Positions 1-6,827 of a stretch of DNA of 13,916 bases are shown one piece after another. The notes under the pieces are model-generated. The model made no database searches. It was not told the DNA's origin and was given only the letters and a program-made list of their open reading frames with translations. How positions within the stretch are numbered: position 1 is the first letter of the stretch; the number at the start of each line of letters is the position of its first letter. Position numbers and translations under genes: made by a program. The DNA comes from Solidesulfovibrio magneticus. Its GTDB lineage: Bacteria > Desulfobacterota > Desulfovibrionia > Desulfovibrionales > Desulfovibrionaceae. Where the stretch lies: positions 1 through 13,916 of the forward strand of contig DLGG01000148.1 in the NCBI GenBank assembly GCA_002482565.1, in the 5' to 3' direction.

Positions 1-20
1 CGGAGGTCGTTCAGTCGCAT
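1..20 (-). CDS. rplO: 50S ribosomal protein L15, first codons only (cut by window edge)
   Basis: The minus strand reads MRLNDLR and then leaves the window. This matches the usual start of L15 (MKLND/MRLND-type). An AAGGA ribosome binding site at 29-33 lies 8 nt upstream of this ATG. A second in-frame ATG directly upstream (21-23) is the alternative start, giving MMRLNDLR. The AAGGA overlaps the stop codon of the rpmD fragment, the tight spacing expected of the conserved rpmD-rplO order in ribosomal protein operons. Only seven residues are visible, so the call depends on the rpmD context. The MRLNDL form is closer to alphaproteobacterial L15 as I remember it than to deltaproteobacterial forms. 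Confidence 0.6.
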
Positions 21-31
21 CATCTTGTTCC

Positions 32-139
32 TTAGGCTCCGGCCTCGTCCTCGACGATCCGCACCAGATGGCTCACCTTGGCCACCATGCCGCGCACTTC
101 GGGGCTGTCGACCAGCGTCCGCCGCTTGTGCATCTTGTT
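32..139 (-). pseudogene. rpmD: 50S ribosomal protein L30, C-terminal 35 codons only
   Basis: The minus strand encodes 35 residues beginning NKMHKRRTLVDS, then PEVRGMVAKVSHLVRIVE, ending at TAA. The RGM-x-x-KV-x-HLV block is the C-terminal signature of L30, a large-subunit protein of about 60 residues. The N-terminal part (the KSxIG...QRxTLxxLGL region) is missing. Directly upstream of the AAC codon at 137-139 the frame reads WPP and no longer resembles L30, so the gene is cut at about 139/140. The wording around NKMHKRR resembles alphaproteobacterial L30. Either a rearrangement truncated the gene or, more likely, this is the end of a chimeric assembly. I treat it as a fragment, not a functional gene. 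Confidence 0.72.
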
Positions 140-156
140 TGGCGGCCATGGCCGCC
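137..156. other. Sequence junction with a 16-bp perfect palindrome
   Basis: Recognisable L30 coding sequence ends at about 139, and kinase-frame codons with G/C-rich third positions begin directly after it. At 141-156 lies a perfect 16-bp palindrome, GGCGGCCATGGCCGCC, within 2 nt of the break. Such a fold-back could promote template switching or a chimeric join; that is inference. It also contains the first in-frame ATG (148) of the following kinase gene. Confidence 0.5.
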
Positions 157-2823
157 TTGGCCGCCGCCGGCGCGGCCGAAGCCCTGGGCGGGGGCGGCTC
201 CATGGCCGGCCGGCTGCTCCGGGTGCTGGGCTACGGCCTGGGTTGTCAGGCCATCGTGGTGGTCGGCATCAACCGCCCCTCCCAGCTCCTTTTCCAGGAG
301 ATCAACCGCCGCGAGCAGGAACTCACCGGCCGCATGGTGCGCCTTGGGGCCCAAGCACGGGCGATTTTCGATCTCAGCGGCGCGCCTTCCCTGGAAAGCG
401 GCCAATTCGAGCCCTTTGCCGCTGCCCTGCTCCGCCGGGCCATGGCCGTCCTGGGCGTCGCCCGGGCCGGCATCTGGCGTTTTTCCCCGGCCCATGACCG
501 CCTCGTCTGCCAGATCGGCCAGGGCACGGCCCAGGCCGACGAAGGCCTGGAGCTGGTGTGCGCCGCCTACCCGGACTATTTCGCGGCCGTGCTCCACGAG
601 CGGGTCATCGTGGCCGACAACGCCGCCGTGGCCCCGCTGACCCGGGCTTTTCACCAAGGGTATCTCAAAAGCCGCGACATCGGCGCGTTGCTGGACGCGC
701 CCTTTCGATTCGCCGGCCGCACCACCGGGGTGTTGTGCCTGGAGCATCTGCACCAGCCCCGCCGCTGGTCCGACGACGAGATCGCCTTTGCCGGCTCGCT
801 TTCCGACATGCTGAGCCTGGCCCTGGAAAGCGCCGAACGCCGCCGGGCCGCCCGGGAACTGGCCGAAAGCGAGCAGCGCCTGCGAACGCTGCTCGACGCC
901 ATGCCCGACCCGGTCTGCTTCAAGGACGCCGCCGGCCGCTGGATCGTGGCCAACCAGGCCCAGATCGAGGCTTACGGCCTGGCCGGGCTGGAGTGGCAGG
1001 GGCGCACCGACCGGGAATTGGCCGCGATTCCCGGCCTGGACCCCGACGTTTTTGCCACCGGGGTCGAAACCGACGCCCGGGCCTGGGCCAGCCGCTCGGT
1101 GACGGTCTACGGCTTTTCCATGGCCGCTGCGGCCGGCAACATGCGCCATTTCGACGTGACCAAAGCGCCGCTTTTTCACGTTGACGGCACGCCCCGGGGA
1201 CTGGTCGCCCTGTCCCGGGACATCACCGCCTACCGCGACGCCCTGGCCCGGCTGCGCGAGACCAACGCCGAACTGGAAGCCATCTACAACGAAACCTCCG
1301 ACGGCCTGATCATCGCCGACGCCGCCGCCCGGACCATGGTGCGGGTCAATGCCGCGGCCTGCCGCATGTTCGGCTACACCGCCCCGGAAATGGCCGGCCT
1401 GGAACCCTGCGCCCTGCATCCGCCGGAAGAGCGCGAGGCGGCCCGGCGACGCTTTGCCGCCATCGCCGCCGGCAGCCGCCAGCTTCAGGAAAACGTCCCC
1501 TGCCTGCGACGCAGCGGCGAGGTCTTCCACGCCGACATCTCGGCCCAGCCCGTCACCTACGGCGGCCGCTCGGCCATCCTGGCCTTTTTCCGCGACATCT
1601 CCGAGCGCCGGGCCGGCGAGGAACGCCTGCGCCTGTCCGAGGACCGTTTCCGCAAGGTCTTCAACAGCACCTACGACGCCATCTTCCTCCACGATCAGGA
1701 CGGGGCCGTCATCGACGTCAACGACAAGGCCCTGGAGCTTTTCGACCTGCGCCGCGACGAACTGCCGGCCCTGCGCATCGACCGAGACCTGTCCGCGCCG
1801 GAAATGCCCAAACCCTGGCTGGCCGCCGCCTGGCGCGAGGCCCTGGCCGGGGCGGAACGCTTTTTCGAATGGAAGGCCAGGCGTCCCCACGACGACAGCC
1901 TCATCGACGTCGAGATCTATCTGCGGCGCATCCTGGTCGGGTCAGGCCACCAGATCCTGGCCAATATCCGCGACGTCACCGAGCGCAAGCGCGTCACCGC
2001 CGCCCTGGCCGCCCGCCAGGAGGAGATCTCGGCGCTCAACCGGGATCTGGCCCGACGCGTGCGCGAGGAAACCGAGAAAAACCGGCAAAAGGACATCCTG
2101 CTTTTAAACCGCACCCGCCTGGCCGCCATGGGCGAAATGATCGGCAACATCGCCCACCAGTGGCGGCAACCCTTAAACGCCCTGAGCATCCTTTTGGCCA
2201 ATCTGCGCTTCGAATACGAAGCCGTGTGCCAGGACACCGCCGCCCTGGACGCCGCCCACCGCCAAGCCTACGACATCCTGCGCCGCATGTCGGCCACCAT
2301 CGACGACTTCCGCAACTTCTTCAAACCCGACCGGGAACCCGAGCCGTTTCATGTGATCGCGGCCATCAGCGACGCGTTGCTGCTCATCGACGCCAGCCTG
2401 GCCCAGCACGGCATCGAGGTGCGTTTCATCGCCCGCCACGATCCGGTGGTCCACGGCCCGCGCGGCGAGTTCGCCCAGGTGATCCTCAATCTCCTCGGCA
2501 ACGCCAAGGACGCCATTTTAGCCCGAAAGCCCGTCCGGGGCCGCATCGAGATACGGGTCATGCAGCGCCTGGGCCGGGCCGTGGTGGCCGTGGCCGACAA
2601 CGGCGGCGGCATCCCCCCGGACATCCTCGAACGGATTTTCGACCCGTACTACACCACCAAGAGCAGCCAGGACGGCACCGGCCTTGGCCTGTACATGTCG
2701 CGCATCATCGTCGCCGACCACATGGGCGGCGTATTGACCGTGGACAACCGGACCGAAGGCGCCCGGTTCGTGGCCGCCCTGCCGCTCTCCCCCACCAGCC
2801 CCCGTTTCGGAGACGCCCCATGA
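148..2823 (+). CDS. Sensor histidine kinase, GAF-PAS-PAS-PAS-HisKA-HATPase (5' end uncertain)
   Basis: This is a large cytoplasmic-type sensor kinase. Numbered from the ATG at 148 (891 residues), it has a GAF domain at about 85-230, then three PAS domains at about 245-368, 373-488 and 496-612, and a coiled coil at about 612-650. The dimerisation helix carries the phospho-acceptor His670 in GNIAHQWRQPLN. The ATPase domain has an N box (NLLGNAKDA, Asn785), DNGGGIP (from Asp817), FDPYYTTK and GTGLGLY. No convincing membrane segment or receiver domain is visible. It overlaps the next gene by ATGA, so the two are translationally coupled and the kinase probably phosphorylates that regulator. The start is not settled: coding bias runs back to the junction at 139, no Shine-Dalgarno precedes 148, and 202 or 334 are other ATGs. 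The true N-terminus may be missing. Confidence 0.85.
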   Translation: MAALAAAGAAEALGGGGSMAGRLLRVLGYGLGCQAIVVVGINRPSQLLFQEINRREQELTGRMVRLGAQARAIFDLSGAPSLESGQFEPFAAALLRRAMAVLGVARAGIWRFSPAHDRLVCQIGQGTAQADEGLELVCAAYPDYFAAVLHERVIVADNAAVAPLTRAFHQGYLKSRDIGALLDAPFRFAGRTTGVLCLEHLHQPRRWSDDEIAFAGSLSDMLSLALESAERRRAARELAESEQRLRTLLDAMPDPVCFKDAAGRWIVANQAQIEAYGLAGLEWQGRTDRELAAIPGLDPDVFATGVETDARAWASRSVTVYGFSMAAAAGNMRHFDVTKAPLFHVDGTPRGLVALSRDITAYRDALARLRETNAELEAIYNETSDGLIIADAAARTMVRVNAAACRMFGYTAPEMAGLEPCALHPPEEREAARRRFAAIAAGSRQLQENVPCLRRSGEVFHADISAQPVTYGGRSAILAFFRDISERRAGEERLRLSEDRFRKVFNSTYDAIFLHDQDGAVIDVNDKALELFDLRRDELPALRIDRDLSAPEMPKPWLAAAWREALAGAERFFEWKARRPHDDSLIDVEIYLRRILVGSGHQILANIRDVTERKRVTAALAARQEEISALNRDLARRVREETEKNRQKDILLLNRTRLAAMGEMIGNIAHQWRQPLNALSILLANLRFEYEAVCQDTAALDAAHRQAYDILRRMSATIDDFRNFFKPDREPEPFHVIAAISDALLLIDASLAQHGIEVRFIARHDPVVHGPRGEFAQVILNLLGNAKDAILARKPVRGRIEIRVMQRLGRAVVAVADNGGGIPPDILERIFDPYYTTKSSQDGTGLGLYMSRIIVADHMGGVLTVDNRTEGARFVAALPLSPTSPRFGDAP

Positions 2824-4112
2824 CCCAACGCAAGAATTTGCCCCAGGGCCTTCGCGGCCTGCGTTCCCTGCACATCCTGGTGGCCGAGGACGACCGGTTC
2901 GCCCGGGAGCAGCTGAGCCTTTTGCTGTCGCGCTTCGCCGGCCGCGTCAGCACCGCCGCCGACGGCATGGAGGGCCTGGACGCCTTCAAATACGACCGCC
3001 CGGACATCGTCATCACCGACATCAACATGCCCCGGCTTTCCGGCCTGGACATGGCCCAGGCCATCAAGGCCATGGACCCGTCCGTGCCCGTCATCCTGGT
3101 CACGGCCCACAGCGACGCCCAATTCTTCCTGCGCTCCATCGACATCGGCATCGACGGCTACGTGATCAAACCCCTGGACGCCGACAATCTGCTCACGCTG
3201 CTCGCCAAACAGGCCGCCGTCCTGCTCGAAGCGCGCGCCGCCGAGGCCCGGGCCGGCATGTTCCGCTTCATCCTCGACATCAACCCCAACTTCATCCTGA
3301 CCCTTGGCGGCGAAAGCCTGGACTACGTCAACCGCACCTTCCTCGATTTCCTCGGCGCCACCGACCTGGCCGCCCTGCGCGGCGGCCGCCACGCCGGGCG
3401 CGTGCTGGAACTCGACGGCCGGGCCTTCGATCCGGCCGATCTGGCCTGGACAAAGCTCCTGGACCTGCGCGAAGGCCGCACCCACCAGGCCGTCTTCGCC
3501 CCGCCCCCGGCCAGCGGCGAACGCGATCGCACGTTTCTGGTCTCGGCCGTGGGCTTCCCCGAACTCGACCGCACCATCATCACCTTCACCGACATCACGC
3601 CCCTGGCCGAGGAACGGCGCATCCTGCGCATCCGGGCGGCCACCGACGCGCTGACCGGCATCGCCAACCGGGCCGGCCTGGCCGAGGCCCTGGAGCGGGA
3701 ATTCCATCGCAGCCAGCGCCATCCCGCGTCCTTAAGCGTCATTATCTTCGACATCGATTTTTTTAAAAAGGTCAACGACGAATACGGCCATCCGGCCGGC
3801 GACGCCGTGCTGGCCGAGCTGACCCGGCTGGTGGCGACCCACGTGCGCGACCACGACACCTTCGGCCGCTACGGCGGCGAGGAATTCCTCATCATCGCCC
3901 CGCAAACCGACGTCGTCGAAGCGTCCAAACTGGCCGAGCGCCTGCGCATCGACGTGTCCCGCCACCGCTTTCCGGCTGTTGGAAGCCTGACCTGCAGCTT
4001 CGGCGTCGCCGCCGACGGTCCCGGCGACAGCCCCGACAGCCTCATCGCCCGGGCTGACGCCGCCCTGTACGACGCCAAACAAAGCGGCCGCGACCGCGTC
4101 GTGGCCCGGTAA
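2820..4112 (+). CDS. Response regulator diguanylate cyclase (REC-PAS-GGDEF)
   Basis: This 430-residue protein should make c-di-GMP from two GTP when phosphorylated. The receiver domain (about 17-135) has the acidic pair Asp24/Asp25, phospho-acceptor Asp67 in DIVITDINMP, Thr95 and Lys117 in VIKP, so all key residues are present. Residues about 145-262 form a PAS-like linker domain. The cyclase domain (about 268-430) has DALTGIANR, FDIDFFKKVND with a likely metal-binding Asp311, and the canonical GGEEF at 352-356. An RxxD inhibitory site (Arg343-Asp346) lies exactly five residues before GGEEF, as in PleD, which predicts product feedback inhibition. The start codon overlaps the kinase stop as ATGA and has GGAG 7 nt upstream. 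The overlap makes the upstream kinase its likely phosphodonor. Its target process is not shown by the sequence. Confidence 0.93.
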   Translation: MTQRKNLPQGLRGLRSLHILVAEDDRFAREQLSLLLSRFAGRVSTAADGMEGLDAFKYDRPDIVITDINMPRLSGLDMAQAIKAMDPSVPVILVTAHSDAQFFLRSIDIGIDGYVIKPLDADNLLTLLAKQAAVLLEARAAEARAGMFRFILDINPNFILTLGGESLDYVNRTFLDFLGATDLAALRGGRHAGRVLELDGRAFDPADLAWTKLLDLREGRTHQAVFAPPPASGERDRTFLVSAVGFPELDRTIITFTDITPLAEERRILRIRAATDALTGIANRAGLAEALEREFHRSQRHPASLSVIIFDIDFFKKVNDEYGHPAGDAVLAELTRLVATHVRDHDTFGRYGGEEFLIIAPQTDVVEASKLAERLRIDVSRHRFPAVGSLTCSFGVAADGPGDSPDSLIARADAALYDAKQSGRDRVVAR

Positions 4113-4206
4113 CGCATCCAGCGCCTGCCGCTCCCCTTTTCGCCCCGCAGCCGCGCCTGCCTCACCCGCTTGTCGCCCCACCGCCCGCCACAGACGGCCA
4201 GGGGGT

Positions 4207-4227
4207 CCGGGGGGATTATCCCCCCGG
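4207..4227. repeat. 21-bp GC palindrome, copy 1
   Basis: This is a perfect inverted repeat with two 10-bp arms around a central T: CCGGGGGGAT, T, ATCCCCCCGG. It is preceded by GGGGGT (4201-4206). It lies between the convergent ends of the diguanylate cyclase and the methyltransferase. A second element of the same size and plan lies at 11169-11189, also preceded by a G run and T. No T tract follows on either strand, so it is not a textbook intrinsic terminator. It may be an intergenic REP-like repeat that limits read-through or stabilises mRNA ends. Confidence 0.6.
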
Positions 4228-4255
4228 CGGGCGCCGGGCAGCGCCCTGCCGGGTC

Positions 4256-4270
4256 GCGGGCAGCGCCCGC
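4256..4270 (-). other. GC hairpin just after the methyltransferase stop
   Basis: GCGGGC and GCCCGC form a 6-bp stem with loop AGC, 5 nt beyond the minus-strand stop codon. It is part of a 12-nt direct repeat, CGGGCAGCGCCC, at 4235-4246 and 4257-4268. No T tract follows. It may contribute to 3'-end formation together with the palindrome at 4207-4227, but this is weakly supported. Confidence 0.35.
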
Positions 4271-4275
4271 GCGGG

Positions 4276-4989
4276 TCAGTCGGGAATTTTGGTGAACAGC
4301 AAGGCGGCCTTGAAGCGGCGCTGGGTTGGCGAGACGGCGAAGGAGCCGTTTGGCAGGCAGGCAAGGGACCACCGGGGGCCGAGTTCGTGGGCCACGAATT
4401 CGGCCAGATAGAAGGCGTCGTCATGGACGAAGCCGGGGTAGAGGCTTTCGAGGGTTTCCCGGGAAACGGGAAGATCGTCCAGGGCGTAGACCGGGCGCAG
4501 GGTGAAAAAGATCTCGCGGCTGGCCCAATTCCTGGCGGCGGCGACCACGGCCCTGACCCGCCCCTTGGCGATGATCTGGCGGCCGATGAAGTCGATGAGC
4601 ATGGCCAGGTCACAGGGGGTTTCGGGGACGACGCGCAGGAAATCGCAGGCCACGAAGGTGACGTCCGGGGCGTCGTGGAGCCTGGCGATGGCGCTGGCCA
4701 CCCGGACAACGTCGGGGTCGATGTCCAGGCCCAAGGTTTTGCCCGCTCCCCGGCGTTTGGCCAGGAAGGCGAAGTAGCCGAGATTGCAGCCGAGGTCGGC
4801 CACGGTTTTGCCGTTCAGCTCAAGGTTGCCGATGTAGGCGTCGAGTTCGGGAATTTCGCGGCCGTCGCCGGCAGCGGCGATGCGTGTGCCATCGGGTCCC
4901 AGCACGGGCCGCCAGATGCTGGCGGGATCGAGTTCGGCGAGCAGGCGGCGGATGTCGTCGATGGTCGGCTGGCGATTTTGAGAAGACAT
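4276..4989 (-). CDS. Class I SAM-dependent methyltransferase
   Basis: This 237-residue soluble protein has a Rossmann-fold SAM-binding motif I, VADLGCNLGYFAFLAKRRG, at about 64-82, followed by an acidic loop, GLDIDPDVV, at about 86-94 that would contact the SAM ribose. The segment FVACDFLRV fits motif III and DLAMLIDFIG fits motif IV. The rest shows no signature of a known substrate class, so the methyl acceptor (small molecule, lipid, RNA or protein) cannot be named. The gene stands alone, convergent with the cyclase gene and divergent from the MBOAT gene. No clear Shine-Dalgarno precedes the ATG. Codon use resembles its neighbours, so nothing suggests recent transfer. Confidence 0.8.
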   Translation of the reverse strand: MSSQNRQPTIDDIRRLLAELDPASIWRPVLGPDGTRIAAAGDGREIPELDAYIGNLELNGKTVADLGCNLGYFAFLAKRRGAGKTLGLDIDPDVVRVASAIARLHDAPDVTFVACDFLRVVPETPCDLAMLIDFIGRQIIAKGRVRAVVAAARNWASREIFFTLRPVYALDDLPVSRETLESLYPGFVHDDAFYLAEFVAHELGPRWSLACLPNGSFAVSPTQRRFKAALLFTKIPD

Positions 4990-5032
4990 GGCGCTTGGTA
5001 GCTGGAAAATGCCGGTCTGCCAAGGCCGGGAG

Positions 5033-5061
5033 TTGTCAAAGCCGAAGTCCTTGGGTAAGAC
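5033..5061 (+). promoter_or_regulatory. Weak candidate sigma-70 promoter upstream of the MBOAT gene
   Basis: TTGTCA (5 of 6 to TTGACA) and TAAGAC (3 of 6 to TATAAT) are separated by 17 nt in the divergent intergenic region. The spacing is ideal but the -10 box is poor. The predicted start would leave a leader of about 100 nt before the ATG at 5170. Confidence 0.22.
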
Positions 5062-5169
5062 CGATCACCCGCGAGAAATGCCGGGCAAGGCCTCCCGCCA
5101 AAAGGCCTCCAGGCCGGCGCGCGCCAAGGCGCGGCGTCGGGCAACCCCCTACCCCCCCCACCCAACCGT

Positions 5170-6624
5170 ATGGTATTTAGCTCCGCATCCTTCTTGTTCT
5201 ATTTTCTGCCCATCGTTTTGGCCCTGTATTTCGCCAGCGTCCGTTGGACGCATCTGCGCAACTGGGTGCTTTTGGCAGCCAGCCTGTTTTTCTACACCTG
5301 GGGCGAGGGCGAGTACGTCGTCGTCATGCTGTTGTCCATCGTGGCCAACTACCTGTTCGGCATCTGGATCTACAAAGCTCATGAGCGCAGCAACGCCAAG
5401 GTGGAGATGGGCGTGGCCATCACGTTCAATCTGCTGTTGCTCATCATTTTCAAATATACCAATTTCATCGTCGCCAACATGAACCTGGTGCTTGGCGGCA
5501 TCGGACTGCCGACCCTGACGGTGGGCCAGGTGCACTTGCCCATCGGCATCTCCTTTTTCACCTTCCACTGCATTTCCTACCTCATGGACATCTACCGCCG
5601 GCAGACGCCGCCCCAGATGTCGCTGCCGTGCACGGCCCTGTACATTTCGCTTTTCCCGCAGCTCGTGGCCGGCCCCATCATCCGCTACAAGGACATCGCT
5701 GCCCAGTTGCTGCACCGCACCGTGGGCATCGAACGCTTCTCCAAGGGCATCAACCGGTTCATCATCGGGCTTGGCAAAAAAGTGCTCATCGCCAACGTGG
5801 TGGCCCTGCCGGCGGACAAGATTTTCGCCATTCCGGCCGAGCATCTGACAACGCCTGTGGCCTGGCTTGGCATCGTGTGCTACACCTTGCAGATTTATTT
5901 CGACTTTTCAGGGTATTCGGACATGGCCATCGGCCTTGGCCACATGTTCGGCTTCAAATTCATGGAGAACTTCAACTACCCCTACATCTCCAAGTCGATC
6001 CAGGAATTCTGGCGTCGCTGGCATATCTCGCTGTCCACCTGGTTTCGCGACTACCTGTACATTCCGCTGGGCGGCAACCGGGACGGCCAGGCCAAGATGT
6101 ACCGCAACCTGGTGGCCATCTTCTTTCTGTGCGGCCTGTGGCACGGGGCCAGCTGGAACTTCGTCATCTGGGGCCTTTTCCACGGCTTTTTCTCGGTGCT
6201 GGAGCGCTTTCCCCTGGGCAAGCGCCTGACCCAGGGCAACGCGGTCATCGCCCATGCCTACACCATGGTCGTGGTCATGGTGGCCTGGGTGTTCTTCCGG
6301 GCCGAGACCCTGCCCCAGGCCCTGACCTTTATCCAAGCCATGGCCGGCTTCGCCCAGGGTTCGGGGGTGGTGTGGCACATGGGGCTGTTCCTCAACCCCA
6401 AGGTGGTCATCGTGTTGTGTCTGGCCGTGATCGGCGTCACGCCCATCGTGCCCTGGGTGGTGCGGTGGCGGGAGGAGCGCCTGGCGGCGCGGCCGGTCGG
6501 CGCGGCGGTCAACCTGGGCCTGGAGGCCCTGGCCAGCCTGATCGTGTTGCCGGCGGTTTTTGTGCTGTGCGCCATGTCCCTGGCCAGCGGCACCCACAAC
6601 CCCTTCATCTACTTCCAGTTCTAA
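5170..6624 (+). CDS. MBOAT family membrane O-acyltransferase, AlgI-like
   Basis: This is a 484-residue polytopic inner-membrane protein that by family would move acetyl groups across the membrane for O-acetylation of an exported polysaccharide. It opens with the AlgI-type start MVFSSASFLFYFLPIVLALY. It has many hydrophobic segments and the family core QIYFDFSGYSDMAIGLG, followed by EFWRRWHISLSTWFRDYLYI with His285 and CGLWHGASWNFVIWG with the conserved His325. Length matches AlgI/DltB-type members. The start is fixed by family similarity because no Shine-Dalgarno is present: the 25 nt before the ATG are C-rich. The next gene is an AlgX/AlgJ-like partner, the usual pairing. The polymer modified is unknown, because no polysaccharide synthase, export or alginate genes are visible. 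Confidence 0.93.
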   Translation: MVFSSASFLFYFLPIVLALYFASVRWTHLRNWVLLAASLFFYTWGEGEYVVVMLLSIVANYLFGIWIYKAHERSNAKVEMGVAITFNLLLLIIFKYTNFIVANMNLVLGGIGLPTLTVGQVHLPIGISFFTFHCISYLMDIYRRQTPPQMSLPCTALYISLFPQLVAGPIIRYKDIAAQLLHRTVGIERFSKGINRFIIGLGKKVLIANVVALPADKIFAIPAEHLTTPVAWLGIVCYTLQIYFDFSGYSDMAIGLGHMFGFKFMENFNYPYISKSIQEFWRRWHISLSTWFRDYLYIPLGGNRDGQAKMYRNLVAIFFLCGLWHGASWNFVIWGLFHGFFSVLERFPLGKRLTQGNAVIAHAYTMVVVMVAWVFFRAETLPQALTFIQAMAGFAQGSGVVWHMGLFLNPKVVIVLCLAVIGVTPIVPWVVRWREERLAARPVGAAVNLGLEALASLIVLPAVFVLCAMSLASGTHNPFIYFQF

Positions 6625-6685
6625 CAGCGCCTTCCGAAATCCATGGTGTTTTTGCGCGCAACAACCCCCTGGAACCATTGTTGTC

Positions 6686-6711
6686 CGCCAGGGACAAGGT
6701 GGTCCCTGGCG
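6686..6711 (+). other. Perfect 10-bp stem-loop between the two acetylation genes
   Basis: CGCCAGGGAC and GTCCCTGGCG pair perfectly around a 6-nt loop, AAGGTG. It lies 61 nt after the MBOAT stop and 116 nt before the next start. No T tract follows, so it is not a standard intrinsic terminator. It may be an mRNA processing or stability element that sets the relative expression of the two genes, or a protein-binding dyad. The 203-nt gap otherwise shows no convincing gene. Confidence 0.55.
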
Positions 6712-6827
6712 AATGCCGCAAGAAACCGGGACAACCTGAACATGCAGCTTTCATTTAGGAAATGCGGCCTACTGGGCGTTCGCCGGGAGTTTTTGGCCAT
6801 GCCTGGGCCAGAGGATGCAACAACGGC

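Noticed and set aside
73..1890. A 605-codon open frame on the minus strand opposite the kinase
   Set aside because: It is an antisense shadow of GC-rich coding DNA: Gly/Ala/Val-rich, with no domain, and the plus strand has clear kinase motifs.
4231..4275. The short direct repeat as a CRISPR or integron site
   Set aside because: There are only two 12-nt copies with a 10-nt gap, and they form simple GC hairpins.
6762..6827. A 22-residue upstream extension of the AlgX-like protein
   Set aside because: It would place non-hydrophobic residues before the signal anchor, and a better start lies at 6828.
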